Source of the DNA: Pseudomonadota bacterium
Lineage (GTDB): Bacteria > Pseudomonadota > Alphaproteobacteria > Caulobacterales > Aquidulcibacteraceae
Assembly: GCA_020161405.1 (NCBI GenBank)
Contig: JAIUOD010000004.1
Coordinates: 124,001-188,000, forward strand
Direction of reading: 5' to 3'
Length of the DNA: 64,000 nt
The notes under the pieces are model-generated. The model saw only the letters and a list, made by a program, of their open reading frames with translations, had not been told where the DNA came from and did no database searches. The stretch's first letter is position 1; the number at the start of each line of letters is the position of its first letter. The position numbers and the translations under genes were made by a program. This document shows, in pieces, positions 16,857-26,179 of the stretch.

Positions 16857-16993
16857 GCAATTATCACCCATATATGTGAGGTTTTTTAGTCACACTTAGT
16901 TTTTCTTGGTAGCAACTAAACTTTTAACACTATTAAACGTCACATCAATTACTTTATATAGAAGACTAATTTTTAAGAAGAAAAGCTAAGAAA

Positions 16994-17824
16994 ATGAAAA
17001 AACTGCTCGATGATGCAAGAATTTGTTTAGCGCTTTTGACACGCCTTCCCGTGCCATTGCCAAAAAATGAAGATGGTACAAAATTTGACCTGCAAGCTAA
17101 TATTGCCCAAATCGGTAAAGCCTATCGTGCCGCACCATTAGTAGGTGTAGTTGTTGGTTTTGTTGCCGCACTTGCATATGTTTTGGGTTATTCATTACCT
17201 GGCAACCCTGTTTATTTATCAGCAGTTTTAGCAGTTAGTGCGCAAATAGTAATTTCTGGTGCATCTGAAGAAATTGGATTTGCAAAAGTTATTTCATTAA
17301 GACCACATCCAACTGCTGATGCAGGTGAAGCAGATGGTCATGATGAAGAAGCCGGCCTTGTTGCAGGTGTAATTGGCGCAATGATTGTTGTTCTTTTAAA
17401 GATATTTCTTGTCGCAGAAATTGCATACCCATTTCAAGCTGGGGCAGCTTTAATCGCTGCATCTGCATTGGGGCGCGCTGTTCAGGTACAATTAATGGCA
17501 TTCACATCTTCTGATAGCGCATCGCAACCTAGTAAAATTGACGCCACAACTTCAATGATTATTGGTGCACTTATTGGTGCTGGCGTTATATTCCTAGTAA
17601 CTATGAGCGATTTTAGTTCTGGCTTTTTAGCAAATTTAGGTGGATTTATAGGAACAATTGTCGGGGCATTAATCGGCGTTGGCATTTCCGCGAGTCTTTT
17701 CTTTAGTTTAACAAAATGTCGCCATCATCTTGATAATATCAATGTTAAAGAAGCTTTGGGTCTTGTAATTGAGCTTGGCGCTTTATTTGGTATATTTGCA
17801 ACAATGCCATTCCCTGGCGCTTAA
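16994..17824 (+). CDS. CobS-like membrane protein, divergent (adenosylcobinamide-GDP ribazoletransferase family)
   Basis: A 276-residue polytopic membrane protein. The N-terminus is typical of CobS (LLTRLPVPLP at about 13-22, then a YRAAPLVGVVVG helix), and the overall helix pattern fits, including an AALIAASALGRAVQVQLMAF segment. However, where CobS has the acidic motif GALHxDGLAD, this protein reads SGASEEIGFAK, and a charged insertion with HPTADAGEADGHDEE follows. The enzyme would join alpha-ribazole to adenosylcobinamide-GDP in B12 synthesis, but the altered site makes activity doubtful. A DUF1289 gene follows 23 bp later; cobS/cobT-DUF1289 neighbourhoods are common in alphaproteobacteria, which supports the family call. 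Confidence 0.65.
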   Translation: MKKLLDDARICLALLTRLPVPLPKNEDGTKFDLQANIAQIGKAYRAAPLVGVVVGFVAALAYVLGYSLPGNPVYLSAVLAVSAQIVISGASEEIGFAKVISLRPHPTADAGEADGHDEEAGLVAGVIGAMIVVLLKIFLVAEIAYPFQAGAALIAASALGRAVQVQLMAFTSSDSASQPSKIDATTSMIIGALIGAGVIFLVTMSDFSSGFLANLGGFIGTIVGALIGVGISASLFFSLTKCRHHLDNINVKEALGLVIELGALFGIFATMPFPGA

Positions 17825-17847
17825 TTATCAATTGTGAATAATTATCA

Positions 17848-18027
17848 ATGAAATCAATCAAGTCCCCGTGTATTCAGGTTTGTTTTGTCAATCCTGACAC
17901 GGGGCTTTGTCTTGGCTGCAATAGATCAATCGAAGAAATTGAATATTGGACGCGCTATAGCGATGAAAAGCGTGATGAAATAATGGTTGAATTACCATCG
18001 CGTAAGAATGAATTTACAAAGAAATAA
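17848..18027 (+). CDS. DUF1289 domain protein
   Basis: A complete 59-residue protein. It has the family pattern: SPCIQVCFVNPDTGLCLGC with four cysteines, then NRSIEEIEYWTRYSDEKRDE and LPSRK. The cysteine spacing C-x3-C...C-x2-C suggests metal or Fe-S binding; the function is not established. It lies 23 bp after the CobS-like gene on the same strand. Confidence 0.9.
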   Translation: MKSIKSPCIQVCFVNPDTGLCLGCNRSIEEIEYWTRYSDEKRDEIMVELPSRKNEFTKK

Positions 18028-18079
18028 TTCGCAATTTTTTGTGGTTTGAACTCATGAAATTTCGCGCTATAAACGCGCC

Positions 18080-19189
18080 ATGAAAAAAGCATATATCAAA
18101 GCCACTGGCCTTTATACCCCACCTAATCAAGTCACAAATGAAGAATTGGTCAGCGCGTTCAACGCCTATGTTGACCTTTTTAACGCCCAAAATGCCGAAC
18201 AAATTGAAAAAGGTGAAATTGCCGCCCTTGGTCATTCTTCGGTTGAATTTGTTGAAAAAGCCTCTGGCATTAAGTCGCGCTATGTGGTTGCCAAAGATGG
18301 GCTTTTAGATCCCAATATTATGACCCCACGCATGAAAGAACGCCCAAATGAAGAAATTTCAATCTTGGCGGAAATTGGTAAAAATGCGGTTCTTGATTGT
18401 TTAAAAGCTGCCGGTCGTGACGCTAAAGACGTTGATTGTATTATTTGCGCGGCATCCAATATGCAGCGCGCCTATCCAGCAATCGCCATTGAAATTCAAA
18501 AAGAAATTGGCATGCGCGATGGCACTTTCGGTTTTGACATGAATGTTGCCTGCTCTAGTGCGACATTTGGCATTAAAATTGCCGCCGAAATGGTGAAATC
18601 TGGCGCGGTTAAATCGGCATTGGTGGTTAATCCTGAAATATGCTCCGGTCACTTAAATTTTAAAGACCGTGATAGTCATTTTATTTTTGGCGATGTTGCA
18701 ACCGCAATCTTAATCGAAGATGAAGGCGAATTTGAAATCCTTGATACGGTTGCCGTTACCGAATTTAGCAATAATATTCGCAATAATTTTGGCTTCCTAA
18801 ACCGCTTTAGCCCTGAAGGCATTGGCGCACCGGATAAATTATTCGTTCAAGAAGGTCGCAAAGTTTTCAAAGAAGTTGTGCCAATGGTTGGCGCCCTTAT
18901 CAATGAAAGATTAGCGGCACAAAATATTCCGGCCGAAAATGTACGCCGCCTTTGGTTACATCAGGCCAATGCCAATATGAACCGCCTTATTTCGTCGCGC
19001 GTCCTTGGCCATGAAGCAAGCCCCGATGAAAGCCCTACAATATTGGACACTTATGCCAATACATCATCGGCAGGTTCAATTATTTCATTCAATAAACACA
19101 ATAAGGATTTAGAATCAGGTGATATTGGGGTAATCTGTTCCTTTGGTGCAGGATATTCAGCAGGATGCGTAACCTTGCAAAAGGTATAA
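18080..19189 (+). CDS. Beta-ketoacyl-ACP synthase III family protein
   Basis: A 369-residue thiolase-fold condensing enzyme. The FabH-type triad is complete: Cys in MNVACSSATFGIK (about 158), His in LWLHQANANMN (about 294) and Asn in TYANTSSAGS (about 326). It is longer than typical FabH (about 320 residues) owing to the N-terminal insert (VSAFNAYVDLFNAQNAEQ) and LLDPNIMTPRM, matching the longer FabH-like subfamily of proteobacteria. It would condense an acyl-CoA or acyl-ACP with a malonyl or similar unit. One base separates it from the dihydroorotase-like gene, so it heads a four-gene unit. Confidence 0.88.
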   Translation: MKKAYIKATGLYTPPNQVTNEELVSAFNAYVDLFNAQNAEQIEKGEIAALGHSSVEFVEKASGIKSRYVVAKDGLLDPNIMTPRMKERPNEEISILAEIGKNAVLDCLKAAGRDAKDVDCIICAASNMQRAYPAIAIEIQKEIGMRDGTFGFDMNVACSSATFGIKIAAEMVKSGAVKSALVVNPEICSGHLNFKDRDSHFIFGDVATAILIEDEGEFEILDTVAVTEFSNNIRNNFGFLNRFSPEGIGAPDKLFVQEGRKVFKEVVPMVGALINERLAAQNIPAENVRRLWLHQANANMNRLISSRVLGHEASPDESPTILDTYANTSSAGSIISFNKHNKDLESGDIGVICSFGAGYSAGCVTLQKV

Positions 19190-19190
19190 A

Positions 19191-20513
19191 ATGTTTGATT
19201 TAATTGTAAAAAATGGAACTTTGGTCAATCATAATGGCATTGGCATAGGTGATGTTGGAATTAAAAATGGGAAAATCACCGCCATTGGCGATTTAAAAAC
19301 CCAAAGTGCTGATAAAGTAATTGATGCCACTGGATTACATATCCTCCCTGGCCTAATTGACACGCAGGTTCATTTTCGTGAACCTGGCCTTGAGCATAAA
19401 GAAGATTTGGAAACTGGTGCAAATGCGGCAGTTTTGGGCGGTATATGTTCGGTTTTTGAAATGCCAAACACCAACCCAACCACATCAACCAATGAGTGCC
19501 TTGACGATAAGGTAAATCGCGCAACTGGGCGTATGTCTTGTGACTTTGCATTCTATGCGGGCGCAACCAATGACAATATTGATAACCTTTCCGAGCTTGA
19601 ACGCCAAAATGGTTGTGCGGGTATTAAGGTTTTCATGGGTTCATCAACTGGTAATTTGCTTGTAAAAGATGATGAAAATGTTGGGCGCATCCTATCAAAA
19701 ATCACGCGCCGCGCCGCTTTCCATTCTGAAGATGAATTCATTCTTGAAGAAGAAAAAAAATATGTACGCGCCAATGATCCAAGTTCGCATTATGAAGCGC
19801 GGTCAGCACGTGCGGCATTATCTTGCACCACCCGCCTTGTAAATTTAGCGCGCCAATACAAAAAACGTATTCATGTTCTTCATGTCTCTACCAAAGATGA
19901 AATGGAATTTTTGGCGGTACATAAGGATTTGGTATCAATCGAAGTTTTACCAAATCACTTAGCATTTTATGGCCCTGATATTTATCACAAAATCGGTACT
20001 TTCGCCCAACAAAACCCACCTATTCGTGAAAAACATCATAATGATGCTTTATGGGCGGCGGTTCAAAATGGCCTTGTTGATGTTATGGGTTCAGACCACG
20101 CGCCGCACACAATTGAAGAAAAATCAAAACCATATCCTGCATCACCATCTGGCACACCTGGGGTGCAAACTATGTTACCTTTCATGCTTGATGCGGTTTC
20201 AAAAGGGCGTTTAAGTCTTTTGCGGGTTGTTGATTTATTGGCACATGGGCCAAATCGCATATTCAACATTGCAAATAAGGGGCGCATGGCAATTGGCTAT
20301 GATGGCGATTTAACGATTGTTGATTTGAAGAAACAAGTAAAAATCACAAATGATATTATCGCATCCAAAAGCCAATGGACGCCATTTGATGGTGAAACTC
20401 TTACAGGTTTCCCTACACATACAATTGTTCGCGGTGAAATTGTTATGACAAATGGGGAAATTATTGCTAAAGGTCTTGGAAAACCTATTCAATTTCAAGA
20501 GAATATTCATTAA
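19191..20513 (+). CDS. pyrC: Dihydroorotase-like amidohydrolase
   Basis: A 440-residue class I dihydroorotase (pyrimidine synthesis: carbamoyl-aspartate to dihydroorotate). Blocks seen are GLIDTQVHFREPGLEHKEDL, EMPNTNPTT, GIKVFMGSSTGNLLV, HVLHVSTKDE, VMGSDHAPHT and PSGTPGVQTMLP. The first metal motif is normally D-x-H-x-H but here reads DTQVH, with Gln in place of the first histidine; Asp of GSDHAPH is intact. From memory this DTQVHFREPG form recurs in alphaproteobacterial homologues, so it may be a subfamily trait. The protein sits in a KAS III / CoA ligase / TPP enzyme unit, which raises the chance of a different substrate. Confidence 0.8.
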   Translation: MFDLIVKNGTLVNHNGIGIGDVGIKNGKITAIGDLKTQSADKVIDATGLHILPGLIDTQVHFREPGLEHKEDLETGANAAVLGGICSVFEMPNTNPTTSTNECLDDKVNRATGRMSCDFAFYAGATNDNIDNLSELERQNGCAGIKVFMGSSTGNLLVKDDENVGRILSKITRRAAFHSEDEFILEEEKKYVRANDPSSHYEARSARAALSCTTRLVNLARQYKKRIHVLHVSTKDEMEFLAVHKDLVSIEVLPNHLAFYGPDIYHKIGTFAQQNPPIREKHHNDALWAAVQNGLVDVMGSDHAPHTIEEKSKPYPASPSGTPGVQTMLPFMLDAVSKGRLSLLRVVDLLAHGPNRIFNIANKGRMAIGYDGDLTIVDLKKQVKITNDIIASKSQWTPFDGETLTGFPTHTIVRGEIVMTNGEIIAKGLGKPIQFQENIH

Positions 20514-20515
20514 TA

Positions 20516-22327
20516 ATGCGCCCAACACCCTATGTAAGCCCGACAAGAATTGACATTGAAACACGCGCAGATGGCGCTTTAATTCTTACCAATCCGCACC
20601 CTTTGCAAATGGCATTTGATAATGTCTGCGCCCCACTTGCCCATTGGGCGAGCGAAACACCTGATAAAATCTGGCTTTGCGGTGTTGAAAATGGCGAATG
20701 GCAAAAAATTAGCTATGAAAAAGGCTGGCAAATCGTTCAAAACCTTGCCGCAAACCTAGAGAAAGTCTTAGAACGCGGTTCTGTGGTTGCGATTGCATCA
20801 GGTAATTCATTGACACATGCATTCCTAACTTATGCATTGCCATTAATCGGCTGTATTCCCGCCCCTATCACACCCGCCTATTCATTAAAGGCATCTGACC
20901 CGCGAAGATTACGCGGCGCAATAGAGGTTTTGGGTGCAAAGGCAATCTATTTTGAAGGCGAAAATTTCGCCCGCGCCCTTGATTGGGTAAAAGATGATGG
21001 TTTGGTTATTTTGACCAATAAATTAAACGCGAAAACTAATTTGGCGCTTGATAATATTTCTGAATTATCATTCGATGGTGATGCCGCAATCGCCAAAATC
21101 AAACCGCAAGATTTATGCAAAGTTCTTTTAACCTCTGGCTCAACGGGTGTGCCAAAGGCGGTGGCGATTACGCATTTTAATTTATCGCAAAATGCAGCGC
21201 AAATTCGGTCAACTTTCGACCCTATTAAAGAAGCGCAAATCTGGCCTGATGGGATTGTGATGATTAATCATTTGCCTTGGTCACATTCATTGGGTGGTAA
21301 TGCGATTTTGCACATGATTACCCATTCGGGCGCAACACTTTGGATTGATGAGGGGGCGCCAACCCCTGATGGTATTAAAAAATCAGTTGAAGCGATTAAA
21401 TTGGTAAAACCAAATTATCATAATACTGTTCCGCTTGGTTGGTCACTTCTTGCCAATGAGCTTGAGCATGATGAAGAATTGGCACGTGCGCTTTTCGAAA
21501 ATCTTGTAATAATGCAATATGGCGGCGCCGCTTTAACCCAAGATTTATACGAAAGATTACAAATACTTGCCCGTAAATATTGCGGCGACACAATAAGCTT
21601 TGCAGCGGGTTATGGCGCAACCGAAACTGGACCAACGGCTTGCAATATTCATTGGCCAAATACAATTATGGGTTTGGTTGGGCTGCCAGTGCCTGGCGTT
21701 ATTATGAAACTTTTGCCGCATAATGACAAATTAGAGGCGCGCGTAAAAGGCCCCGGAATTACACCATATTATTTGAATAACACGCAAAAGACCCAAGAAG
21801 CATTTGACGATGAAGGCTTTTATATCCTTGGCGATGCCTTGGCATTTTATGATGCGCAAAAACCCGAACTTGGTTTAAAATTCAATGGTAGATTGTCCGA
21901 AGAATTTAAAATGCTTAATGGCTCATTCGTGCAGGTCTCGTCAATTAGGCTTGGGATAATTAATGCCTGTGATGGCTTGGTTTCGGATGCGGTGATTTGC
22001 GGCGAAGGAATGGAAAAATTAGGCGCGCTAATTTTCCTTAATCTTGCAAATTGCCAAAAATTTATTGGCGAACCACTTGGATTGGCTGATTTATCGCAAA
22101 ATCATGAAATTATTGGCGCAATTAAAAATAATTTGGCAAAATTATTTGATGGCAAATCGGCAACCCAAAAAGTCACAAATTTCGTAATATTGCCTAATTC
22201 ACCAAGCATTGAAGAAGGCGAAATAACCGATAAAGGCTATTTAAACCAAGGGCGCTGCCGTGATTATCGTGCAGATTTTGTAAAACAATTATATAATGCT
22301 CAAGCAATTGAAATTTTCGAGGGATAG
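20516..22327 (+). CDS. Acyl/aryl-CoA ligase, feruloyl-CoA-synthase-like
   Basis: A 603-residue adenylate-forming enzyme. The ATP-binding P-loop is LLTSGSTGVPKA (about 203-214), followed by PWSHSLGGN, QYGGAALTQDLYER, AAGYGATETGPT and the A8-type hinge GRLSEEFKMLNGSFV. The combination GYGATETGP plus GR-x-x-EEFK-x-x-NGSFV is typical of feruloyl-CoA synthase-like ligases, which activate aromatic or other carboxylic acids with ATP and CoA. Near the C-terminus EEGEITDKGYLNQ carries a likely catalytic lysine. Two bases follow the pyrC-like stop and the next gene starts directly after its stop. The substrate is unknown. Confidence 0.85.
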   Translation: MRPTPYVSPTRIDIETRADGALILTNPHPLQMAFDNVCAPLAHWASETPDKIWLCGVENGEWQKISYEKGWQIVQNLAANLEKVLERGSVVAIASGNSLTHAFLTYALPLIGCIPAPITPAYSLKASDPRRLRGAIEVLGAKAIYFEGENFARALDWVKDDGLVILTNKLNAKTNLALDNISELSFDGDAAIAKIKPQDLCKVLLTSGSTGVPKAVAITHFNLSQNAAQIRSTFDPIKEAQIWPDGIVMINHLPWSHSLGGNAILHMITHSGATLWIDEGAPTPDGIKKSVEAIKLVKPNYHNTVPLGWSLLANELEHDEELARALFENLVIMQYGGAALTQDLYERLQILARKYCGDTISFAAGYGATETGPTACNIHWPNTIMGLVGLPVPGVIMKLLPHNDKLEARVKGPGITPYYLNNTQKTQEAFDDEGFYILGDALAFYDAQKPELGLKFNGRLSEEFKMLNGSFVQVSSIRLGIINACDGLVSDAVICGEGMEKLGALIFLNLANCQKFIGEPLGLADLSQNHEIIGAIKNNLAKLFDGKSATQKVTNFVILPNSPSIEEGEITDKGYLNQGRCRDYRADFVKQLYNAQAIEIFEG

Positions 22328-23872
22328 ATGACAAAAACTGGCGCGGACATATTGGTTCAAACTTTGGCGCAAAATGGCGTTACCCATTGTTTTGCCAATC
22401 CTGGTACATCCGAAATGCACCTTGTTCAAGCTTTAGAGCGTGAACCACGTATCAAAAGCGTTTTGTGTTTGTTTGAAGGTGTGGCAACTGGCGCAGCCGA
22501 TGGTTTTGCCCGTATTTCCAATCGCCCTGCAATGACATTGCTTCATCTTGGTGCGGGTTATGGTAATGGCATTGCCAATATTCATAATGCAATGAAGGGT
22601 AATGTTCCGATGATTAATGTCATTGGCGATCATGCAACCTATCACCGCAAATTTGATGCCCCGCTTACCTGTGATTTAGAAACCCTTATCAAACCGCATT
22701 CAAAACATATTGGCATTGTCGAAAGCGCAGATATTGCAGGACAAATCGCAAGTGAAGCATTTGAAGCCACAAATAATTACCCCAAAGCCCCAGCTTCAAT
22801 CATCCTACCCGCCGATAGTGCATGGAATAGTGCAACAATTGAAGGCAAAAAGGCAAATCCACACACACCAACTTTAATTGAGGGCGAGCGAATTGATGAT
22901 TGCGCCCATGCAATCAAAAAGGCACAAAAGCCAGTAATTCTTGTGGGTGGCGATGCTTTATTTGATGATGCATCACTTGAAAATATGGCGCGTTTAAAAG
23001 CGGCGGGTGTAAGGGTTTTGATTGACACTTTCCCTGCACGTCAAAAGCGTGGCGCGAAAATCTTTGCGCCCGATAAAATGCAATATTTCGGCGAAATGGC
23101 GCTTGAAGATTTAAAAGGCGTTGATTTAATGGTTATTGCGGGAACGCAAATTCCAGTGGCCTTCTTTGCCTATCCAAACCGCCCATCAATTTTAGTGCCT
23201 GAAGGCTGCGAAACACTACAATTAACCGAAAAATACGAAAACACTATTGAGGCCTTGGCACAATTAGTTGGCGCGCTTGATGCGCCCCCTGCCCCGCAAT
23301 TGCCCGATGCAAAACCAATTGCAAAGCCTGAAGGTAAATTAAATGCCTTTACTTGCGCCCAATCATTGGCGCGCTTAATGCCTGAAAATTCAGTGATTTC
23401 TGATGATGCAGTAACATCAGGCCTGCCACATTATATTGCCTTACAGGGTGCTGCAACGCATGATTGGCTATGCCTAACTGGTGGTGCGATTGGTCAAGGG
23501 CTTCCTGTTGCGCTTGGCGCGCAAATGGCGGATATGTCGCGCAAAGTATTTGCGCTTTCTGGTGATGGTGCGGGCATGTATTGCATCCAAAGCCTTTGGA
23601 CAATGGCGCGCGAAAAACTACCGATTGTAACAATTATTTTTGCCAATCGTAATTACCGCATTCTAAATATCGAAATGGCGCGAACTGGTGCATCTAATAG
23701 TGGTGAACCAAGCCAAATGCTAAGCCTTGAAAATCCAAATCTTGACTATGTACAAATTGCGCAAGGTATGGGTATTAAGGCCATTAGTGCTACAAATTGC
23801 GTGGAATTTGATGCGGCATTGGAAAATGCAATTAATGCCAATGAACCATGGCTTATTGAGGCGATAATTTAA
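22328..23872 (+). CDS. Thiamine-diphosphate enzyme, acetolactate synthase / benzoylformate decarboxylase-like
   Basis: A 514-residue ThDP-dependent enzyme. The N-terminal PYR domain has NPGTSEMHLVQAL and the catalytic glutamate in LFEGVATGAADGFAR; the C-terminal PP domain has the ThDP motif GDGAGMYCIQSLW with the distal asparagines in FANRNYRIL. It is nearer in look to the 'acetolactate synthase large subunit' homologues of unknown substrate and to benzoylformate decarboxylases than to true IlvB, which is longer and has an FAD-binding pattern. It would decarboxylate a 2-oxo acid or ligate its aldehyde product. It ends a tight four-gene run and overlaps the convergent membrane gene by 4 bp. 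Confidence 0.83.
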   Translation: MTKTGADILVQTLAQNGVTHCFANPGTSEMHLVQALEREPRIKSVLCLFEGVATGAADGFARISNRPAMTLLHLGAGYGNGIANIHNAMKGNVPMINVIGDHATYHRKFDAPLTCDLETLIKPHSKHIGIVESADIAGQIASEAFEATNNYPKAPASIILPADSAWNSATIEGKKANPHTPTLIEGERIDDCAHAIKKAQKPVILVGGDALFDDASLENMARLKAAGVRVLIDTFPARQKRGAKIFAPDKMQYFGEMALEDLKGVDLMVIAGTQIPVAFFAYPNRPSILVPEGCETLQLTEKYENTIEALAQLVGALDAPPAPQLPDAKPIAKPEGKLNAFTCAQSLARLMPENSVISDDAVTSGLPHYIALQGAATHDWLCLTGGAIGQGLPVALGAQMADMSRKVFALSGDGAGMYCIQSLWTMAREKLPIVTIIFANRNYRILNIEMARTGASNSGEPSQMLSLENPNLDYVQIAQGMGIKAISATNCVEFDAALENAINANEPWLIEAII

Positions 23873-25503
23873 TCATAATCTTTTGAATTATTCACAAGCC
23901 AATTTACAAAAATTGAAATTATAAAAAACACTGTTGCGCCTATGATTGCACGAAATGCGCGCGCTTCATGGGCATCAGCCCCAATTTTAAGCCATGTTTG
24001 CGGTGCAAATAACATTTTATCATAAGAGAATGCGGTAAGCCAAATCATAGTCGCCAAAGAGCCAATAATAGCGGCAATAAAGCGATATGAATAATATGGT
24101 TTTATATCGGCATGCGGCACGATAAATTCTTTTCGTGCGCCCAATAAAAGCACAAAAACCATAATTAAAGAAATTGCAATTTCCCATGCGATACCTTTTA
24201 CAAGGCATAAAATTGCGCCAATGAAAATTAATATTAATGCTTGATTCAACACAGACTTGCTTTCGCGCCATAAAAAATTCGCGCTAAGCATTAATGCTAT
24301 GCCTGTAATTGCCGAAAGAAAATGCGCCACTTCTATTATTATTGGGTCTAGAATTGCCTCTATCCTAATCATGCGCGCACTTGGGTTTGGCAGTGCAGAT
24401 GCGCCAATTAATAAATAACCACAAACAAAAACCAAAAGCGCCAAAATCTGAGGCGCAACATCAATAGCAACAAGACCAACTTTCTTTGCTGCCCGCGCCG
24501 CAGGTCTTGCAACTGGTTCTGCATGATGAAGGCCAAGAATAATAGTCGCCCCAACTAGCGGTATGATATTATAAATCAAGCGATAAACCAAAAGTGCAAC
24601 CGCCGCCCCCGGTATATTTTGCGAATTAGGTGCAAGCTTTAAAATTGCCGCCTCAAATACGCCAAGGCCGCCCGGTGCACCAGATAAAGCACCCAAAAGA
24701 CCCGCCAAAATAAAGACCGCCAAAAACGCGGGAAAATTCCAGCCACCATGCGCGGGTAATAGCATATATAAACAAAGTGCCGCACCGATTTTATCAAACA
24801 ATAAAATAACTAAATGCTTTATGGCGATTTGCGTGTTTGGTTTATATAATTTAGCGCTGCCCCACTTTATAAAAGCGCCGCCATAATCACAAAAATACAA
24901 CCAAAGTGCGGCAGGAATAATTGCAATAATTGCCAATATCCACCAAAAACCCGTATTAAATGGCGAATGACGTGCAATTTCAGGTGCACCAAGGATTAAG
25001 CCAATTGCCGCCGCACTTAATGCCCCAATTTGTACCCCTACACCTGTGGACATTGATAATGCGCCAATTTCCGCATTATTTAGCCCCCATTTTGAATAAA
25101 GCCTTGATCGCGCAGTTGACGCAATTGCCCATGAATATCCCAATGTTTTTGCCAATGAATATGACGCGATTGATGCACGAATTGTGCGCCATATTATCAT
25201 TTGCTTTCCAAGCATTGAAAGGCAAAACCTATCGCTTAATGATAATGCACCATAAGAAATTATAGCACCTAATATTGCAAGCAAAGTGTTTGATATACGC
25301 ACACCATCAAATGCAATCGCAATATCTGAAAGTGCAAATTGATTAAGTTCTTTATTAATCAGGCGCAGAGCAAGCAAGAAGATTATTAAAGATGAAAATG
25401 TTGTGATTTTCGGGTTCGACGTTAAAAAATTTACTATAGCGCGACCACGGTCAAACAAATCGCCAATAAGTTTAAAAATCAAATTGGGTTTCTTTTCTTG
25501 CAA
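23869..25503 (-). CDS. Lysylphosphatidylglycerol-synthase-type (UPF0104) membrane protein without transferase domain
   Basis: A 544-residue polytopic membrane protein. The motif GALSGAPGGLGVFEAAIL is the signature of the LPG-synthase/flippase transmembrane region (MprF N-terminal part). There is no C-terminal aminoacyl-transferase domain: the second half is additional helices. This suggests a lipid flippase-like role rather than lysyl transfer. The start is TTG at 25503, preceded by GGGG eight bases upstream; no ATG lies near. The unknown gene at 25518-26021 ends 14 bp upstream, so both are probably one operon. A 4-bp convergent overlap joins it to the TPP-enzyme gene. Confidence 0.75.
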   Translation of the reverse strand: MQEKKPNLIFKLIGDLFDRGRAIVNFLTSNPKITTFSSLIIFLLALRLINKELNQFALSDIAIAFDGVRISNTLLAILGAIISYGALSLSDRFCLSMLGKQMIIWRTIRASIASYSLAKTLGYSWAIASTARSRLYSKWGLNNAEIGALSMSTGVGVQIGALSAAAIGLILGAPEIARHSPFNTGFWWILAIIAIIPAALWLYFCDYGGAFIKWGSAKLYKPNTQIAIKHLVILLFDKIGAALCLYMLLPAHGGWNFPAFLAVFILAGLLGALSGAPGGLGVFEAAILKLAPNSQNIPGAAVALLVYRLIYNIIPLVGATIILGLHHAEPVARPAARAAKKVGLVAIDVAPQILALLVFVCGYLLIGASALPNPSARMIRIEAILDPIIIEVAHFLSAITGIALMLSANFLWRESKSVLNQALILIFIGAILCLVKGIAWEIAISLIMVFVLLLGARKEFIVPHADIKPYYSYRFIAAIIGSLATMIWLTAFSYDKMLFAPQTWLKIGADAHEARAFRAIIGATVFFIISIFVNWLVNNSKDYD

Positions 25504-25517
25504 TCGATACCCCGAAA

Positions 25518-26021
25518 CTATGCCGCTAATTCGCCGCGAACCTTTGGTTTAAATAAGTCGCGCAAAAGACCGCGCCCAAAAACACTTAATGCGCGATTTT
25601 CACTAATTTCACGTTTAGCCGCAATGCGGGCAAAACCGTCAAAGTCACAAATTATTTTACGGGCATTTTCAGGCCTATGGCAAATAATTATTGCATCATA
25701 ATTATTTATATCAAAACTTGTATTTGCAAAAATTTCTTCATCGCAAAGCCATAGGATACGGCTTGCATCATTTTCCCCATGCTCACCATTCAATGCAAAT
25801 GATAGTGTTGGAAATTGACGCGCCAAAAGTGCAATATGGGAAGCTGCACCAACACCTGCAATCTCAATTATATCGCTATTAGATAAATTTATAACTTTCA
25901 TTACTTCTGAAAGCATTGACCAACATAGACGCTCGTTATTAACACCTGCCATTTTTACAAGGGAGTTACAGATGTTATTTTGGTTTGCGACCTTTAGATT
26001 ATCGAAAACTTGTGTTTGCAC
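25518..26021 (-). CDS. Uncharacterised protein, possibly Rossmann-like
   Basis: A 167-residue soluble protein starting with GTG (AGGA upstream). I do not recognise a family. The segment IIEIAGVGAASHIALLARQF resembles the first beta-alpha unit of a methyltransferase-like Rossmann fold (V-G-x-A-x2), and YDAIIICHRPENARK a later strand, but no further motif confirms this. The C-terminus is basic. It is followed by the LPG-synthase-like membrane gene, so a membrane-lipid role is a guess from context only. Confidence 0.5.
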   Translation of the reverse strand: MQTQVFDNLKVANQNNICNSLVKMAGVNNERLCWSMLSEVMKVINLSNSDIIEIAGVGAASHIALLARQFPTLSFALNGEHGENDASRILWLCDEEIFANTSFDINNYDAIIICHRPENARKIICDFDGFARIAAKREISENRALSVFGRGLLRDLFKPKVRGELAA

Positions 26022-26179
26022 TTAGTATTTCCTGATTTGTTTTTTTCAATTTCGCGTGTGTCGGTGAACGAAAGGTTATTTTTTTTAAGAATGTGCATTT
26101 ACTTTTTATCAATAAAATCAACGAAATCGCCTGTAAAATAAGGCTTTAACCTTGCATTAATAAAGATGGATGCAATTTT

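Noticed and set aside
16857..16993. Cobalamin riboswitch upstream of the CobS-like gene
   Set aside because: The 137-bp leader is too short and lacks any recognisable B12 box or stem pattern.
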